The translations under genes and the position numbers were made by a program. A stretch of DNA of 64,000 nt from Fibrivirga algicola (GTDB lineage Bacteria; Bacteroidota; Bacteroidia; Cytophagales; Spirosomataceae). Under the pieces are notes generated by a model. It searched no databases and was not told where the DNA came from. It was given only the letters and a program-made list of their open reading frames with translations. Below are positions 1-9,188 of this stretch, in pieces. Positions within the stretch are counted from its first letter, which is position 1; each line of letters starts with the position of its first letter. The stretch lies in the NCBI RefSeq assembly GCF_011742925.1, contig NZ_WAEL01000001.1, positions 1 through 64,000 on the forward strand, read 5' to 3'.

Positions 1-357
1 AGTTTTCATGTAACTGTTTTTGATTTATTGTTGCTTGTTTAATTGGATTGGTTTACAAGCGTCTGGCAAACAGGACGAGCAAGGGGGTGCCTGCCCTGTG
101 AGGCGGGTGCTGCGGCAGCCGGTGTTCATACTGGTATTAGTGATGTCTCGAATGGTCAGGGAGTAGACTGAGGTCCGTTGGCGAGTGATAGCCGCCTGTG
201 AAGGCCCTGTGACTACTCATCGGTTGTGGTTACGTCACTGTGGAGAGTACCAACCGTAGTGGATCAACCCGTCGGTGCGTCCGCATACGTACCTGGCGTA
301 CTTACCGAATACGCCGTTGTCGTGATTGGCCCGACGATTCTCATTGAATCATCCTGG
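1..357. other. Gene-poor left edge with possible adhesin remnant
   Basis: No convincing gene is seen here. On the minus strand, a short open stretch at 344-264 starts with ATG and encodes a Thr/Ser/Gly-rich peptide containing AYSVSTPGTY, which looks like an Ig-like repeat strand of a surface protein. It ends in TGA after 26 codons. It may be debris of a repeat-rich gene like the one next door, or chance similarity. One copy of the window-wide 7-mer ACGTACC lies at 287-293. Confidence 0.3.
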
Positions 358-3300
358 TTACTTAATTCGCCCGATTAGGATGGGGATGCAATTCTTTACG
401 GCACAGTCGCACGTGGTTGGGTTAACAAGTACCGGGATGTCTGTGTAGCACTTTCCGTTGGCGCTATACAGCCGTATGGTATAGGGTTGCGGTGTAGCCG
501 GATTCGGTAAATCGGTAAAGCTAACTGACCCATTCACCACTATTTTGTTACTGGTTGACCCGTAGGCAGGTCCGTTGCTGTAGCTACTGCCCGGTACAAT
601 GTCAGCCCGTTCACAGTTGGCCAAACCGGTCAAATCAATTCTGGCATCGTTCCGGGCTGTGGTGCCCAAACAGGTGGCCATAGTCACTCTGGGCTCCAGA
701 CTGGAGTTCGGTACGGGATTGATAGTCACGGTTGTTGTAGCGATCGATAAACAGCCTGTTGGCAGGGTACAGGTAGCCGAGTAGGAGGTGCTAACTAATG
801 GTGTCACAACAAGTGCAAACGTAGTCGCACCTGTTGACCAGTGGACGGTTCCGCCCAGGCAACCATCTGCCAGTAGCGTAAGTGATGAGCCCGCGCAGAC
901 GGTTGCTGAATTGAGCGTTAGCACTGGTTGTGGGTTGACCGTCACCGTTCCTATGGCACTAGCCGTTTGGGTGACAGTGGTACAGGTAGCCGTGTAGCTG
1001 GTAGTGCTGGTTGGGTTGGGTACAACCAGGGTCGTGCCCGTTGAACTATCTGACCAGGTCACCGTGCCAACGCAGCCACTGGCAACGAGTGTAACACTTG
1101 TTCCGTAACACACCGTTACCGAACTCACCGAAATGCTTGCCGCTATCGTGCAGGAAGCCGGGGCAACGTACGATGCGCTGACAGTACCACAGGCCGTGCC
1201 CGATGACGTGACCGTGACTACTTGGTTTGTTCCCGTGCTGGGTAAACCGGTGAGTGAAAAGCCCAGACTGGTCTGCCCCGCTGTAACACTCACAATGGTT
1301 GCCCGCAATCCGTTGGCAATGGTGAAGTTGCCAGCTGGTGTATTCGTCAGCGAGAGCATGCCGGTCAGCGTATAGGCATTAGTAACCGGATTGCAGTTGC
1401 CAGCACTTGCCGTCACGGTCAGGGCGCAGCTACAGTTGGCTCTGGGTACGTTGACCGACAGTATGGTTGTCGCACAGTCTGGCCCGTTGAAGAGTACCAC
1501 GCTGTACGACGTTCCGCTGCTCGATATTGGATTACTGATGCCCGTTAGTGAGGCACTGCTAGCGAGAACAGCCGTATTTATAGTTGCTGTGTATGACGGA
1601 ATAGCTTGTCCTGCTGCTACCAACGCCACTTTGTCGGCGTTTAAAATTCCGCTGAGGGTAATTCGTGCGTCGTTAGTACCGGTGTTGGTTGTCAGGTCAC
1701 AACTTGCCGGTGTTACGCTTACCGAGGCCACGGTGGCTGGCGTGGCACAAATAAAGCCCACATCGTAGGTGTGGTTGGTGGTGCCGTAACTGCCCGTTGT
1801 GAGACTGATTACGGGTGCCGTTATACCATTCACCGTGGCTAGTTGGGCATCTGAGTCAGTGGCATCAGTCTGGTTGCTGCCTGTAGTGTTGGCCACCGTA
1901 AGCTGGTAGCTACCCCCGTTCGCCGTGAGCCTGTTGGCCGTGAACTGCCCGCCTGTACCAAACACAAGTTGGTAGGCAGTGGCAGGCAAAAGAACCGTTG
2001 TTGACACGGCCGACGTTGACTGTGGGTTATTGGTGAAGTAATACTCTCCATTCTGGTTCGTGGTCGTCGACGCTACCAATTGACCATTCTGGTACAGCGC
2101 CACAGTCACGCCCGCCAGTGCCTGTTCGCAGGCATCCTGTTCGCCGTCTCCATCGCTATCCAGCCAAACACGGTTACCAATTTCAAGATATAAGGGCAGG
2201 TCGCAACTTACTTCCATGTCGCCCAGACCGGTGGCTTTGGCAAACGTACCCACACTTTCGTCGGTAGCCGTGCTTGAGGTTGGTGCTGAATTGTACAGAA
2301 TGAATCCCATCGCCAGTCCGCTCGGCGAACGTCCGGTCGTATTGCTGAGGTAACGTATACCGCCCGACTGGGTTAGTCCGCCAATATTGCGGTCTACCGG
2401 GTCCATACAGGAAATGATTACTTCGCCCGATCCGGGTTTCAGGGCCAGTGCTCCAAACGCAATTTCGGCGTGCAGTCCACCACCCGTAGAGCCCAGAAAA
2501 TCGTCATTATAAAATTCACCAAAACCGGGTCCCTGGTTATTGTTGGCTCCTGCTCCGGTAAAGCCCGGTACACTGGCGTTGTTCTCCAGAATATACGTAC
2601 CTGTACTGGTCAAAGCAGCCCGGAGGATATCGCCGCCCGATACGCCACTGTAGAGCGTGGTTGTGCTGGTGAGGTCATAGTTTCTGTAGCCAGTCTGTAA
2701 GCCGGTCCGGTCACCAAAGGCCAAGATCATGGAGCCGTCGATGTCGAACTCAATATCCGATAGCATTGGCTGTGGGTGAATCAGCTGCGTAATGCTGCTG
2801 CTTTGCGCCCCCGTATTGATCGCGCTGAAACTGTCAGTCCAGGCGTACCAGCCTGTAAAGGGTTGAAAAGCCGCCGCCAGTTGGGCTGCACCTTTCGGGT
2901 ACGTCAGCGGAAAATCGAAAACGGGGCTAAACGTTTTGCCGTTGAAGGCGTTGACATACGCGCGAAGACTCGATTTGTCTTGCGATGTGAAGGCGTCGCA
3001 AACCGATCCCACATACACCTTACCCTTATACACTTTCGTGGCAAATGGCCGCATTGCACCGCCTGCACAGCCGGGATCAGGAATTGCCCAGGAACCCACC
3101 AGTGTTGGCGTAGCCCCCGTGATAGATAGCTGATACAGTTTTTTGTCGAAGAGGTTGACGAAATACAGCGAGTTTCCGTCTTCCGAAATTTCCAGGTCAC
3201 CGATCCCTATTTTGCCAATGGCAGTAAATGATAGAGGGTCATTGCTGGCCGCCGTGGCGTCTGTCGTCAGTCCACGGCTGGCGTTGGTTACCCCAAACCA

Positions 3301-4629
3301 GGGATTGCCGACTACCGAAGCCCCAACGTTGATGTTAAGTGGGGCCGCCGCTACATCGATAAACGCCCCTGTTGTCTGCGAAACCATGTCGGTTACGTAA
3401 ATGCCGCCCAGCCCCAGAGGGCCCAGTCCGGCATGGCGTTTCAGAGTAGCCGAGGTATATACTTTTTTACGGTACTTATCATAGGCTACGCCCCAGGTTG
3501 TACCAATTGTTTTTGCTACCGCCAGCGGGGTAATCTTCGACATGTCTTTACCACCCGATGTGCCGTAGTCAAACGCAACCAGGGCCTCTAGCTGACCAGC
3601 CGTACTACTCCCCGGTAGCGGATCGCCGTAGACGTAGCACGGAATTATGAGTTTTGGCGTAGCCTGACAGTAGTCATTATTATCGAGTATTCCCAAATCG
3701 ACGGTGCAATCAGGCGCTGTTACAAACTGAACCGTTGTGCGGCCATCTATGCCGTTTAGGGTGCCCTGGCCGGCATAAGCCGGTAAATTACCAAATTCGA
3801 CCCGCACCGGGTACAGGTTGACAGGTACGTTCATGGTGTACTTGCCAAAGGCATCAGTAGTGGCTGTGTAGGAGGTTCCGACACAGGTTATGGCTTTTAC
3901 CAGCACGTTGGCGATACCGGCCGTTTCGCCCGTTCCTTTGGTTCCGTTATTGTCGTAATCATTGAAAACCGTGCCTCCCAGCATGCCACTGGTGCAAAGC
4001 GTTGGCGGGCAGGCGGGCGGGATACCTGCGGAGGTTTCAACCCGACAGCTTGAACCGGCATACGTGTTACCCGTAAATGCCTGTATCGCTTTGGTCGAGC
4101 CGTCGGCGTTGACCTCAAAGGACACCACCTGCGGGGTTACAATAGTCCCGTCGCCACTGGTGGTGTTGTAGGCACCGGGGGTTATTGTTCTGGATTGTGG
4201 GTTGGTCAAACCGGGCGAGTCGCTTAGGGTAACAATGATCTTTGCCCCGGCAGTTACTTCCTGCCAACCCACTTCCACACTGACTGTTGCCTTGCTGACT
4301 CCGCTGACTGAATAGCATCCCGATACTACTACCCGGTTGATTGTTATGGCGCAGGCCAGAGTAGGTAGTTGTTGCATCGCACGAGTTGATGCACTGAACT
4401 TCGCGAACGCTGGTAATTTTACCGGCCTGTCTGACGTGATAACTGGTGATTCAGCCAACGCATCTACCTGAAGTAATGTGGCTGACCAAATTAGTATGAT
4501 CAGTAGGTTGTTAACTAAATGAGGGCCAGCGGCATAGCGCAGATTTAGCCGTATTGTTGCGTAAAATAGGGCCGGTGTGGATCTTGCTTTTGGCGTAAAG
4601 GACGTGTAAAGTAATGCTGGAATATACAT
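358..4629 (-). CDS. Giant secreted SdrD-B / Ig-like repeat surface protein
   Basis: A 1423-residue exported protein of adhesin type. A hydrophobic segment at residues 39-56 acts as signal peptide after an unusually long N-terminal stretch, so the true start may be downstream of the ATG at 4629. Two Cna-B/SdrD-B-like domains are visible: residues ~217-310 (GGTVFNDYDNNGTKG) and ~813-905 (IGNRVWLDSDGDGEQDACE), each with Asp/Asn-rich calcium-loop-like motifs. Between them, ~340-800, lies a repeat-rich region resembling a beta-propeller. From ~1165 to ~1320 there are two tandem Ig-like repeats (VTVCYGTSVTLVASGC, then ATVCAGSSLTLLADGC). The protein ends in a short Cys-hydrophobic-basic tail (CIPILIGRIK) and lacks a classic type A T9SS domain. 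Ligand unknown; a cell-surface or matrix role is inferred from architecture. Confidence 0.8.
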   Translation of the reverse strand: MYIPALLYTSFTPKARSTPALFYATIRLNLRYAAGPHLVNNLLIILIWSATLLQVDALAESPVITSDRPVKLPAFAKFSASTRAMQQLPTLACAITINRVVVSGCYSVSGVSKATVSVEVGWQEVTAGAKIIVTLSDSPGLTNPQSRTITPGAYNTTSGDGTIVTPQVVSFEVNADGSTKAIQAFTGNTYAGSSCRVETSAGIPPACPPTLCTSGMLGGTVFNDYDNNGTKGTGETAGIANVLVKAITCVGTSYTATTDAFGKYTMNVPVNLYPVRVEFGNLPAYAGQGTLNGIDGRTTVQFVTAPDCTVDLGILDNNDYCQATPKLIIPCYVYGDPLPGSSTAGQLEALVAFDYGTSGGKDMSKITPLAVAKTIGTTWGVAYDKYRKKVYTSATLKRHAGLGPLGLGGIYVTDMVSQTTGAFIDVAAAPLNINVGASVVGNPWFGVTNASRGLTTDATAASNDPLSFTAIGKIGIGDLEISEDGNSLYFVNLFDKKLYQLSITGATPTLVGSWAIPDPGCAGGAMRPFATKVYKGKVYVGSVCDAFTSQDKSSLRAYVNAFNGKTFSPVFDFPLTYPKGAAQLAAAFQPFTGWYAWTDSFSAINTGAQSSSITQLIHPQPMLSDIEFDIDGSMILAFGDRTGLQTGYRNYDLTSTTTLYSGVSGGDILRAALTSTGTYILENNASVPGFTGAGANNNQGPGFGEFYNDDFLGSTGGGLHAEIAFGALALKPGSGEVIISCMDPVDRNIGGLTQSGGIRYLSNTTGRSPSGLAMGFILYNSAPTSSTATDESVGTFAKATGLGDMEVSCDLPLYLEIGNRVWLDSDGDGEQDACEQALAGVTVALYQNGQLVASTTTNQNGEYYFTNNPQSTSAVSTTVLLPATAYQLVFGTGGQFTANRLTANGGSYQLTVANTTGSNQTDATDSDAQLATVNGITAPVISLTTGSYGTTNHTYDVGFICATPATVASVSVTPASCDLTTNTGTNDARITLSGILNADKVALVAAGQAIPSYTATINTAVLASSASLTGISNPISSSGTSYSVVLFNGPDCATTILSVNVPRANCSCALTVTASAGNCNPVTNAYTLTGMLSLTNTPAGNFTIANGLRATIVSVTAGQTSLGFSLTGLPSTGTNQVVTVTSSGTACGTVSASYVAPASCTIAASISVSSVTVCYGTSVTLVASGCVGTVTWSDSSTGTTLVVPNPTSTTSYTATCTTVTQTASAIGTVTVNPQPVLTLNSATVCAGSSLTLLADGCLGGTVHWSTGATTFALVVTPLVSTSYSATCTLPTGCLSIATTTVTINPVPNSSLEPRVTMATCLGTTARNDARIDLTGLANCERADIVPGSSYSNGPAYGSTSNKIVVNGSVSFTDLPNPATPQPYTIRLYSANGKCYTDIPVLVNPTTCDCAVKNCIPILIGRIK

Positions 4630-4783
4630 GGTAAGGAGTTGTGTCGAAGCGATGCTTTCTCCTCTTTTATAGCTATTTCTATTCCAGTACTTTATACCAA
4701 AATAAACGTATTGTAGTCGAAAATGAATAACTAAAGCGTAAGCTGTATCGCCACCGCATGGGGCAATACAGACGAGCGTGTAG

Positions 4784-5809
4784 TCAGGCGGCGCTTTTTT
4801 TCTTCAATTCGGCGGGCTTCACGCCCAGAATGTCGAAAAATTTGATAGAGAAGTAACTCAAGTTTTTAAAACCTACGGTATAGGCTGCTTCAGAAATATT
4901 GTAGTTTTCTTTCTCTATTAGTTGTTTTGCATGCGTAAAACGAGCCAATTGATAATGTTGATAGAAATTTAAGCCGTACGTTTTTTTAAATAATTGTTGA
5001 AATTTAACTCTATTCAGCCCTGAGACTTTAGCTAATTCGTCAAGCGTAGGCGGCGGTATTCTGAAATTACTGACTAATAGTCTTTCTGCTTCCATAATGC
5101 CTTTCATCTCCCGTTGTTTTTTGATCGATAAATCAAAATAATTGGTAGGAAAAAGCGTTGCTACAAGGTCATTTATTAGCTTATTGAGCTTGTTTGTTTT
5201 GCAGATTAGTGCCTTATCAGATTGGTCTTTTATTTCATCCAGTACGTTTCCTATATTGTGATTGTTGTATATGTTGTTGATATCTAAATTATTAATGGCC
5301 AATTGGTTTAATAGTGTAGCTGGCTGAGTAATGCTGAAATCGATGTCTAAGGTTTTTTCTGAGAGCCACTTTTGGCTGATGAACAGGGAAATAAATTTTA
5401 CGCAGCCGGCTGGTTGATATAAAAAACGACCTTCGTACTGACCATATTCCGGGATTGACCCTGCCTCTGATTCGCTTCCTGCGGATTTTAAATATTCGAT
5501 ATGTGAAAAAAAAGTGCCACTATTCGGCTGGCTGAGCATTACGTGGAGCCAATCTTTCTTGTATTTTTTTTCGAACACGTATTTTATTGCCTCTTTGTAG
5601 GTGACATTCACTATATAAGCCCAATTGTCTTTGTCAAGAGCGATGACCTCACAGCTACCACTAATAAAGTTGTTCGACATCTCTGCATAGCTGCCATTTT
5701 CATTAATTGTTGCCTTAAAGATGCGTATGGCCTCGTTGTGAAATGAAGCGGGATGGGTGAGTGGTTGAAGAGGGAACTCTACTACATTTATAGGCTTACT
5801 ATTGCTCAT
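4784..5809 (-). CDS. AraC-family transcriptional regulator
   Basis: 341 residues. The last ~100 residues form an AraC/XylS double helix-turn-helix: LDELAKVSGLNRVKFQQLFK is the first HTH, and ISEAAYTVGFKNLSYFSIKF followed by GVKPAELK is the typical second HTH and tail. The N-terminal ~230 residues carry no recognisable sugar-binding cupin and are rich in Asn, Ile and Lys, so the ligand is unknown. The gene is visibly AT-richer than its neighbours and contains none of the GGTACGT 7-mers that pepper the rest of the window, which suggests later acquisition. It stands alone; its target could be the large surface protein downstream on the same strand, but nothing in the sequence proves this. Confidence 0.85.
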   Translation of the reverse strand: MSNSKPINVVEFPLQPLTHPASFHNEAIRIFKATINENGSYAEMSNNFISGSCEVIALDKDNWAYIVNVTYKEAIKYVFEKKYKKDWLHVMLSQPNSGTFFSHIEYLKSAGSESEAGSIPEYGQYEGRFLYQPAGCVKFISLFISQKWLSEKTLDIDFSITQPATLLNQLAINNLDINNIYNNHNIGNVLDEIKDQSDKALICKTNKLNKLINDLVATLFPTNYFDLSIKKQREMKGIMEAERLLVSNFRIPPPTLDELAKVSGLNRVKFQQLFKKTYGLNFYQHYQLARFTHAKQLIEKENYNISEAAYTVGFKNLSYFSIKFFDILGVKPAELKKKSAA

Positions 5810-6075
5810 CTAGCGCTTTTTTTTATGCTAAAATAATTCTTTTTGAATAAACACACCTAGCGATTGAAGGCCGTCAGTAGCAGCTACCGTTTATAAATTC
5901 GATGCCGAAGAGGGCGCAGCAATTGACACCGTCAGCATGAGAAACAGAGCGGCCATAGTAAAGAAAAATCGTATAATGCGTTTGAGAAATGATTAGGCGT
6001 GAGTATAGGGATAGCCCTTGCCGGAATGTAATCCTTTGCCCGTTAATTAGGCCGAAGTAACGTGCCTAACCCTCG

Positions 6076-6720
6076 TTATATACCGTTTTCAATGGCGAAC
6101 CGAACCAGGTCGGTCACTTTGTTGATGCCCAGTTTGAAATGAATATTTTTACGGTGCGTCTTCACAGTTTCCACACTGAGGTGAATCCGGTCGGCGATTT
6201 GCTCGTTGCTTAACCCCTCCCGAATAAGCGACACAATTTCTACTTCACGGAAGGTTAAGTTTGTCCGTTTGGTAAACCCATCATCGACAGAGTCGGCGGG
6301 TTGATTGGCTGGGGTGGTAACCCGTGGATCAAAATAAGATTTTCCACCCAGTATGGTTCTGATGCTGAGCAGCATTTCGGCTGTGGTGGCGTCTTTCAGC
6401 AAATACCCGTGCAGTCCCGCCCGCTGAACCTCCTCCAGCAGTTTAGGTTGATTATAAGCCGTCAGAATCAACACCTTGCTGGCTGGGTGATGAGTGAGGA
6501 TCAGTTTACCGATGTCGATACCGTTATTGCCGGGAAGGTTGATATCGAGCAAGACAAGATCAGGTGTCGTGGCTTGAACGGCCGGAATTGCATCGCGTGC
6601 CTGGAACACCTGCCCACAAACCGCTAAATCAGTCTGGTTGTCGAGTAAACTCTTGACGCCGTCATTAAACAGTCGGTGATCGTCAATTAAAAGAATTCGA
6701 TAGAGTGGTGCGGACGGCAT
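6076..6720 (-). CDS. NarL/FixJ-type response regulator
   Basis: Two-domain regulator of 214 residues from the ATG at 6720. An in-frame start at 6780 adds 20 residues with no family counterpart, so the shorter form (MPSAPLYRILLIDDHRLF) is preferred. The receiver domain (residues ~8-125) has the acidic pair D13/D14, phospho-acceptor D59 (LVLLDINLPG) and the conserved Lys near LLKDA. A LuxR/GerE HTH follows (LTFREVEIVSLIREGLSNEQIA, then VETVKTHRKNI). The start lies 38 nt inside the 3' end of the upstream sensor kinase gene, so the pair is translationally coupled and almost certainly cognate. Target genes are unknown. Confidence 0.9.
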   Translation of the reverse strand: MPSAPLYRILLIDDHRLFNDGVKSLLDNQTDLAVCGQVFQARDAIPAVQATTPDLVLLDINLPGNNGIDIGKLILTHHPASKVLILTAYNQPKLLEEVQRAGLHGYLLKDATTAEMLLSIRTILGGKSYFDPRVTTPANQPADSVDDGFTKRTNLTFREVEIVSLIREGLSNEQIADRIHLSVETVKTHRKNIHFKLGINKVTDLVRFAIENGI

Positions 6721-8851
6721 AGCGCTGCGTTGTAAATGGAATATCAAGCACCACAAGGGTACCTGCCTCACTCGGGTCACGCCACAGGGTTGCCCCGATA
6801 TACTCGGCTCGTAAGCTACTAGTTTTTAGACCAATTCCACCGTTTTTGTAGGGTTCGGTCATGAGTGCACTGCCCAGTCCATCGTCCTCAATTGTGATTG
6901 TGAGCCGGTCGTCCCGGTAAAGCAGTTGCAGGGCTGCCCGGCTGGCCTGGGCGTGCTTGTGTATGTTATGAATTAACTCAGAAACAATTCGATAGGTGTT
7001 CAGCTCGGTATCGATAGGTAGTTTATGCTCAGTCCCCGATACGACAAACGTAAACCTGGTAGGATGCGCAGGCTGACTCAGTATAAGTTGCTCAAGGGCG
7101 TGGCGCAGGCCAATCCGGGCAAATTCGGGCGGCATCAAGTTATGAGAAATACGACGGATGTCGTCACTACTTTTCTGAATCAGCGTTTCCGCGTCAGCAA
7201 AATCCCGTTCCACGTTTTTATCAATTGTCCGCTGACGGATATCGTCGAGTCTACGGCGAAGAGTCGCCAGCGTGCCCCCGAGTTCATCGTGCAGATCAGC
7301 AGCAATCCGTTGCCGTTCTGCTTCCTGGGTTTGAATAATACGGGTGTTGGCATCGCGTCGTTCGCTGGCTAGCCGCAGGTCGGCTTCCGCCTGCCGCTTA
7401 CGGAGCTGTGACGTATAAAGCAGTAGGGTCAGCATACCCACAATAAACAGCGAGACACTGGTTATGTAGAAAAGAAGATTTTGCTGCGTTCGATTCTGTT
7501 GCTGAAGCGATTGTTGCTCGAAATCCTGCTGCTGCGATTGCTGTGCTACCTGTTGTCGGCTCAGTAGCGCTTTGGCCTGTGCCATCTCCAGGCGTCGCTT
7601 CTGTTCACTAATAGTGGCCTGCTCGGTAAGCGCCTCAGCCTCGGCTTTAGCCAGGAGTTGGTTGATCGTGAACTGCTTCTGAACAGTCAACAACCGCTGA
7701 GCCTGTAACTGGCGGGCTTGTTGGTTTGCCTGGGTAATGCTGTCAAATTCGGCCTGTTTCTGTATGGTAGCCATTTCATTTCTATGCTGGCCAGCAGTAA
7801 TCAGATCACGTACCTCAATGTATTTTTTGTAGTACAGCGCATGATTTTTCCAGTCGCCCCGGTGTTCATAGGCTTGCTGTAGAGCCATGTAGGTCTGCTC
7901 CAGTACAAACTTAGGTGGTTTGGGAAGTTGCAGCACACAGTGCGCATAGTCCAGAGCGGCATCATCACGACCAAGCGCAGCGTAGGCACAAGCAAGCGTT
8001 CCCCATCCCTTCGACTCATGTTGAGGTTTTACCCGATCCCAGATGGCTTCTGCTTTACTGCCGTATAACAGCGCTGACTCGAATCGGTTGTATTTCAGGT
8101 AGAGTTCGGCCAGGTCATCATAGATATACCCCAAATTAGCCACAAGCGTGGTTTGCTTCAACAGTGCTTCGGCTTCCAGGTATTGCTTTTCGCTATCGGC
8201 GAAATTGTTCATCTGGTCGTAGACGTTTCCTAAACTCTGTTTGATCTCTATCCGGAAGGATCGGGTAGTCGCTGGTACAACATGCGCGAAACCGTCAGAC
8301 AATAACGTCTGTGCCTGTTTCAGATGGTGTAAGGCACTGTCGTAGGCTCGGGATATAGTATAGAGCTTACTTAGATTGACGTGTATTCGATAGCGGGAAA
8401 CGGCATAATACGGATCTGCGTGGGGCAGTAGGGGCAGCAGTTCCAGGTTCAATCGGAGCGCCATCATCGGACTTAGCTCACCTGCCAGATAGTAATCGGC
8501 GATGGTTAATTTACCGTTGATCTCATAAAACAGGTTCTTCCCCTGTTTAGCCTGATTTACCAACTCCTGCCCAAAATAAAGCGTACTGTCTCGTCGGCCA
8601 TACCACGATTTATAGAGCCGTCCCAGGTAGTAAAGGGCTTTGTAGCGCAACGTGTCGTACCTGGCAGTGCGCGGTAAAGCTGTTAGCTGTTGGTACTGCG
8701 TTTTTGCCAGGCCCGACAGGCTGTCGAGGTAAACAAAGTCAGCGCGCCGATAGCTGTTCAGCTCTGGAAGAGGATGGAATGAGGCTTGCCCCATACTCTG
8801 AATGGCCAAAAGAGCCAATAGCATGATGAAGAGTGCGTTACGAGGACCCAT
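6683..8851 (-). CDS. TPR-containing sensor histidine kinase (HisKA_3/HATPase_c)
   Basis: 722 residues. A signal peptide (residues ~1-22, ending SMGQA) precedes a periplasmic helical region with TPR-like repeats (~60-350) and a coiled coil rich in Gln. A single transmembrane helix at ~454-477 (NLLFYITSVSLFIVGMLTLLL) leads to the DHp domain of NarX/DegS type, with phospho-accepting His521 in AADLHDELGG. The HATPase_c domain follows, with N box around HNIHKHAQ, G1 box IEDDGLGS and G2 box NGGIGLKTS. This is the common Bacteroidota layout of TPR-TM-HisKA_3 paired with a LuxR regulator, which it overlaps. The stimulus cannot be read from sequence. Confidence 0.92.
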   Translation of the reverse strand: MGPRNALFIMLLALLAIQSMGQASFHPLPELNSYRRADFVYLDSLSGLAKTQYQQLTALPRTARYDTLRYKALYYLGRLYKSWYGRRDSTLYFGQELVNQAKQGKNLFYEINGKLTIADYYLAGELSPMMALRLNLELLPLLPHADPYYAVSRYRIHVNLSKLYTISRAYDSALHHLKQAQTLLSDGFAHVVPATTRSFRIEIKQSLGNVYDQMNNFADSEKQYLEAEALLKQTTLVANLGYIYDDLAELYLKYNRFESALLYGSKAEAIWDRVKPQHESKGWGTLACAYAALGRDDAALDYAHCVLQLPKPPKFVLEQTYMALQQAYEHRGDWKNHALYYKKYIEVRDLITAGQHRNEMATIQKQAEFDSITQANQQARQLQAQRLLTVQKQFTINQLLAKAEAEALTEQATISEQKRRLEMAQAKALLSRQQVAQQSQQQDFEQQSLQQQNRTQQNLLFYITSVSLFIVGMLTLLLYTSQLRKRQAEADLRLASERRDANTRIIQTQEAERQRIAADLHDELGGTLATLRRRLDDIRQRTIDKNVERDFADAETLIQKSSDDIRRISHNLMPPEFARIGLRHALEQLILSQPAHPTRFTFVVSGTEHKLPIDTELNTYRIVSELIHNIHKHAQASRAALQLLYRDDRLTITIEDDGLGSALMTEPYKNGGIGLKTSSLRAEYIGATLWRDPSEAGTLVVLDIPFTTQRYAVRTTLSNSFN

Positions 8852-8988
8852 GTGACATCTATTTGGCCAAAAAGATACGAAGTCTTTAGCGCTAAATATA
8901 CCCCGAACTAGGTATAGCGTTGCCCAACGTAAGCGGCCATATTTGTGCTCTATCTATCCACACCATCCTTCTTTGTGTCGCTTTATGA

Positions 8989-9077
8989 CAACTGGTTGTT
9001 AACGGCGATCGCTTTTTCGCAAGCCAGATAGTCATGGCGAGTGTTGAAAAAGCGATCGTTGTTAGCTAACCCAGTTG
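8989..9077. repeat. Long interrupted inverted repeat in a divergent intergenic region
   Basis: The 337-bp gap between the kinase gene (minus) and the oxidoreductase gene (plus) holds an inverted repeat with arms 8989-9018 and 9046-9077. The core GAAAAAGCGATCGTT (9046-9060) pairs with a near-identical reverse complement ending at 9018, and the outer CAACTGG/CCAGTTG ends also pair. The core contains GCGATCGC. The spacer is 27 nt. No T-run follows on either side, so a regulator site or a REP-like element fits better than a terminator. Nothing else is recognised in the gap. Confidence 0.7.
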
Positions 9078-9188
9078 CCTGATCCATCAATAACGCAGCT
9101 TCTCCGTAAGTTTTTGACGTTGGTACTACCTCTCTTTTTCGTAACTAAATGAGAGTGGTCGGGTTGTTTCTGTAAATGCGCTCGCGTT

